Assembly: GCA_036506275.1 (NCBI GenBank)
Contig: DASXSB010000010.1
Coordinates: 73,359 to 137,358, forward strand
Direction: 5' to 3'
Length of the DNA stretch: 64,000 nt
Source of the DNA: DASXSB01 sp036506275
Lineage (GTDB): Bacteria; Methylomirabilota; Methylomirabilia; Rokubacteriales; CSP1-6
A model generated the notes under the pieces. The model searched no databases, was not told the DNA's origin, and saw only the letters and a program-made list of their open reading frames with translations. Within the stretch, counting starts at the first letter, position 1. Each line of letters opens with the position of its first letter. Positions 61,446 through 64,000 of the stretch are shown here, in pieces. A program made the position numbers and the translations under genes.

Positions 61446-62333
61446 TCAGCGGTGGACGGCGCCACCTCCGTGCGCCACGTCGACGAGGGAGGGAACGGGT
61501 CGCCAGTAGCCGGCGCCGCGCGCGGCGACGTCGAAGTGCGGCGAGCCCCAGTCCTCTACGAGCGACCCGCCGCCATTCCAGCGCAGCCGGCGGTCGAGCT
61601 CCTTCACATAGCCGCCGCACGCCTTGCACGCGACGATCGCGTAGCCCTCTTCGCCGGGGCCGGGGTCCAGGCGCACCGCGTCGCGTGAATCGTGAGTGCC
61701 GCAGAGCGGACACTGGAGCCGCGGGAACGGCCAGGCGCCGCCGCAGAGGTGACAGGCGAGGCGCCGCTGGCCATTCTCGACGATGTCGCCGAACGCGGGC
61801 GGGCCGCCGCAGAAGGGGCAGACGCCGAGCTGCCACGTGCCCTCCTCGAGTCGAGGCTGCACCTCCGCGAAGTACGTCTCCAGGAACGGAGGGAGACTCG
61901 CGGCGGCCAGAAACGCCGCCAGCTCGCGGCCGAGCCCGACGCTCTCCACGAGCGCAGCGCTGCCGACCTGGCCTTTCGCGGGAAAGAAGTCGGCGGGAGT
62001 GACCGCGCCGCGATCCCATGCCTCACCGAGACGCTCCAGGGCGGGACCGGCGTCGTGGACCACCGGCGACACGAGGTCGACGACGGCGCCGAGGACGTCT
62101 TCCATCGCGCGCGCCGTCAGCGCGGGCGGCGCCGTCGCCAGGAGCGGAATGCCGCGCTCCCAGTGCTCCGCGCATTCCGCGCCCTTCCACCGCAGCGGTG
62201 CGATCGACGGTGAGGCCGCCGCCCACACGTCGATGAGCGCGTCGTAGAAGCCGAGGCTGGACCGGAAGGAGGGGCGACGAGCGAGGAGATCCCGCCACTG
62301 CTCGCGGAGGGCCGGGCCCCGCACGCTCACCAT
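61446..62333 (-). CDS. fdhE: Formate dehydrogenase accessory protein FdhE
   Basis: 295 residues. The C-terminal half carries four zinc/iron-type cysteine pairs in FdhE style: CPFCGGPPAFG, CHLCGGAWPF, CPLCGTHD and CKACGGYVKELD. FdhE binds the catalytic subunit and is needed to make active formate dehydrogenase. The N-terminal half is helical and less conserved. It lies 43 bases after the NrfD-like gene, in the same direction as the fdh genes, and 58 bases before the haem operon. Confidence 0.92.
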   Translation of the reverse strand: MVSVRGPALREQWRDLLARRPSFRSSLGFYDALIDVWAAASPSIAPLRWKGAECAEHWERGIPLLATAPPALTARAMEDVLGAVVDLVSPVVHDAGPALERLGEAWDRGAVTPADFFPAKGQVGSAALVESVGLGRELAAFLAAASLPPFLETYFAEVQPRLEEGTWQLGVCPFCGGPPAFGDIVENGQRRLACHLCGGAWPFPRLQCPLCGTHDSRDAVRLDPGPGEEGYAIVACKACGGYVKELDRRLRWNGGGSLVEDWGSPHFDVAARGAGYWRPVPSLVDVAHGGGAVHR

Positions 62334-62376
62334 GGCGGGATGGCCGCCACGATGGCGAGCGGGGCCTCGGGCATCG

Positions 62377-63198
62377 TCACGCCTGTATCGACATCAGCAC
62401 CACGTACCGCAGCAGGAACCCGCCGGTGAGGACCAGCAGCGCCGCGAGGGCGCCGAGAGGCCTCACCCGGTGCGCGACGAGATCGATCAAGAGCGGGATG
62501 ACGAGGCCCACGACCACGAGCCCGCCCCAGAACAGCGGCGCGAAGTGGCCGCGCACGATGGGATCGGCGGCGGACCCGAGGAGCGCGATGAAGGCCGCCA
62601 GCATGATCAGCTCGATCACCATCGAGTAGCGATCGGCCCGCTTCACCTTGCCGAGACCTTCGCCGCCCATGAGGAAGAGGATGAGCGAGATGGCCGCCAT
62701 GCCGGTGGACGCGCCGGAGGCGAGGAAGAGCGCGCCCATCAACCGCGACTGGCTCCAGAACGGCAACGCGGTGTTGCTGAGGAGCACCCCCGTGTAGCTG
62801 GCGAGGAAGAAGCCGAAGAACATGCCCACCAGCCCCACCTTCCGGCGCAGCGCGATCGCGCGCTCCGTACCGGAGAGGCTCAGGACCGACGACACGAAGG
62901 CGAACATGCCGAAGGCGCCTACCACCCAGGCGCCGAGCGACATCGGATCCGAGAACTTGAGCACGCGCAGCATGTTGAGGAACCGCAGAGGCACGCCGAG
63001 GTCGGCGATGAGGAGCAGACCACAGGCGGCCACGAGCGGAAGCGACAGGAGATACCCGACGGTGGCCGTGCGCCGGTCACGCAGGCTGCCGAAGTTGTCC
63101 GCGATGGCGGCGGTGAAGTAGGCTCCGCCCGCGATGCCACCGAGGAAGAAGTACAGCACGATCATCATCTCCCAGCCCGGGGTCTTAAGCATGGTCAT
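62377..63198 (-). CDS. NrfD/PsrC-like membrane subunit of formate dehydrogenase
   Basis: 273 residues from the ATG at 63198 (or 271 from 63192), overlapping the end of the ferredoxin gene by 14 bases. About eight membrane helices: YFFLGGIAGGAYFTAA, SLPLVAACGLLLIADLG, FVSSVLSLSG and on. NrfD-type subunits carry no haem and exchange electrons with quinone. Here it replaces the cytochrome b subunit (FdoI/FdnI) common in other formate dehydrogenases. It most likely reduces the quinone pool that ACIII later uses. Confidence 0.9.
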   Translation of the reverse strand: MTMLKTPGWEMMIVLYFFLGGIAGGAYFTAAIADNFGSLRDRRTATVGYLLSLPLVAACGLLLIADLGVPLRFLNMLRVLKFSDPMSLGAWVVGAFGMFAFVSSVLSLSGTERAIALRRKVGLVGMFFGFFLASYTGVLLSNTALPFWSQSRLMGALFLASGASTGMAAISLILFLMGGEGLGKVKRADRYSMVIELIMLAAFIALLGSAADPIVRGHFAPLFWGGLVVVGLVIPLLIDLVAHRVRPLGALAALLVLTGGFLLRYVVLMSIQA

Positions 63199-63964
63199 CC
63201 CCGTTCCGCCCGCGCTCGCGGAAGGCAAGCAGCGCGCCGAGGCCGACCACGAGGGCGGACCCGATCGACAGCAGGGAGTCGACGACGATGTTGCGCTGCG
63301 GCAGCTTGGGGTCCGCCGGTAAATTGTAGGTCGCAGGCTTCGACAACAGCAGGAAGAATGCGTTGAGCCCGCCCAGGAATCCATTCTGGTCGGCGCCGTA
63401 GAGCTGAGCCTCCTTGAAGCCCATCGTCTTCAGCGTCTCCACGCGCTTCTGCGCCTTCGTCATGAGCTCGTCGCGGAACCCGAACTGGATGGATTCCGTG
63501 GGGCACGCCTTGGCGCAGGCGGGCCCGAGCCCGTTGTGGATGCGGTCGTCACAGAACGTGCACTTGCGGGCGGTCCCCGTGTCGTGATTGAAGCTCACGA
63601 CGCCGAACGGGCACGACGACACGCAGTAGCGGCATCCGTTGCACGTGTCCTGGTTGATGTTGACGGTGCCGAACTCGGTGCGATAGATGGCGCCGGTGGG
63701 GCAGGCGTCGAGGCAGCCGGCCTGGGCGCAGTGCTTGCAGACGTCGGACATGAGGAGCCAGGCGAGATCGCCGTTCGGCTTCGGCTCCTCGACGAACCGC
63801 ACGAGACGGAAGGTCTTGTCCGAGAAGTGCTCGTGGTTCTGGTAGGTGCCCGTCCATTCCGGCACCTCCATTCCCAGCTCGTTCCACTGCTTGCACGCCA
63901 CCTGACAGGCGCGACACCCGATGCAGAGTGACGTGTCCGTGAACATCGCGAGCGTGCGGGCCAT
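63185..63964 (-). CDS. FdhB-like iron-sulfur subunit with C-terminal membrane anchor
   Basis: 259 residues. Four ferredoxin-type cysteine groups: CIGCRACQVACKQWN, CKHCAQAGCLDACPTGAI, CNGCRYCVSSCPFG, and CTFCDDRI with CAKACPTESI. One membrane helix near the C-terminus (VDSLLSIGSALVVGLGALLAF) would anchor it, as in FdnH/FdoH. It should take electrons from the catalytic subunit to the NrfD-like protein. An NrfD partner with FdhB and FdhE makes formate dehydrogenase the best reading; other molybdoenzymes of the family remain possible. Confidence 0.92.
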   Translation of the reverse strand: MARTLAMFTDTSLCIGCRACQVACKQWNELGMEVPEWTGTYQNHEHFSDKTFRLVRFVEEPKPNGDLAWLLMSDVCKHCAQAGCLDACPTGAIYRTEFGTVNINQDTCNGCRYCVSSCPFGVVSFNHDTGTARKCTFCDDRIHNGLGPACAKACPTESIQFGFRDELMTKAQKRVETLKTMGFKEAQLYGADQNGFLGGLNAFFLLLSKPATYNLPADPKLPQRNIVVDSLLSIGSALVVGLGALLAFRERGRNGDDHA

Positions 63965-63966
63965 GA

Positions 63967-64000
63967 CTACACCACCCCCTTCTTCACGTTGCAGACGAAG
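63967..64000 (-). CDS. C-terminal end of a gene entering from the right, probably formate dehydrogenase catalytic subunit
   Basis: Only ten codons are inside the window: FVCNVKKGVV followed by TAG, three bases before the FdhB-like ATG. Position suggests the large molybdenum or tungsten subunit FdhA. The fragment is too short to show this from its own sequence. Confidence 0.35.
   Translation of the reverse strand, partial: FVCNVKKGVV

Overview
This is a dense, GC-rich bacterial chromosome segment (roughly two thirds G+C by eye). Only gltBD and one small membrane-protein gene are read on the plus strand; all other genes are on the minus strand. Lipoprotein acylation, periplasmic and Tat-exported proteins, alternative complex III and a YbgF-like lipoprotein point to a diderm respiratory bacterium. 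Gene content and gene style suggest a deep-branching lineage near Rokubacteria/Methylomirabilota or Deltaproteobacteria. That placement is inference; no rRNA is present to test it.

Layout. (1) 1-3.2 kb: an array of small hairpins, then korB and korA (2-oxoacid:ferredoxin oxidoreductase) behind a good sigma70-type promoter. (2) 3.2-10.3 kb: a LysR regulator divergent from gltB-gltD (glutamate synthase), with an inverted repeat between them. (3) 10.3-22.2 kb: one chemosensory operon. It starts at a sigma54-type promoter and reads pilB-like ATPase fused to a receiver domain, cheY, cheZ, cheY, cheA, a secreted PDC-like protein, an MCP ending in a CheR-tether pentapeptide, cheW, cheR, cheD, cheB and a STAS protein. 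(4) 22.4-28.8 kb: moaA, hemQ, a B12-type radical SAM protein, rtcB, lgt and a YdcF-like protein. (5) 28.8-29.7 kb: a small Cys/His protein and tRNA-Gly, tRNA-Cys and a short tRNA-Leu(UAA). (6) 29.7-43.8 kb: a long minus-strand run dprA-topA-xerC-hslV-hslU-argB-argD-argF-argG-comB-pgsA-plsY-gpsA-galT. (7) 43.9-53.0 kb: a YbgF-like lipoprotein, moeA and a full actABCDEF operon (alternative complex III). (8) 53.1-61.4 kb: a haem operon (ccsA/hemX-like, hemA, hemC, hemD, hemB, then hemL). An Rrf2 regulator and a cysM-cysO-mec cysteine-synthesis cassette lie between hemB and hemL. (9) 61.4-64.0 kb: fdhE, an NrfD-like membrane subunit, an FdhB-like ferredoxin and the last codons of a probable formate dehydrogenase catalytic subunit.

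How it fits together. Formate dehydrogenase feeds electrons to the quinone pool. ACIII passes them on to a periplasmic acceptor. The hem genes, hemQ and the CcsA-like protein supply haem, and moaA and moeA supply molybdopterin. KorAB makes or consumes 2-oxoglutarate, which GltBD uses for ammonium assimilation, and the arg genes use the resulting glutamate. The chemosensory operon probably controls a pilus motor or other surface behaviour through the PilB-receiver fusion, although no pilus structural gene is present. Many neighbouring genes overlap by four bases (ATGA or GTGA), so translational coupling is widespread.
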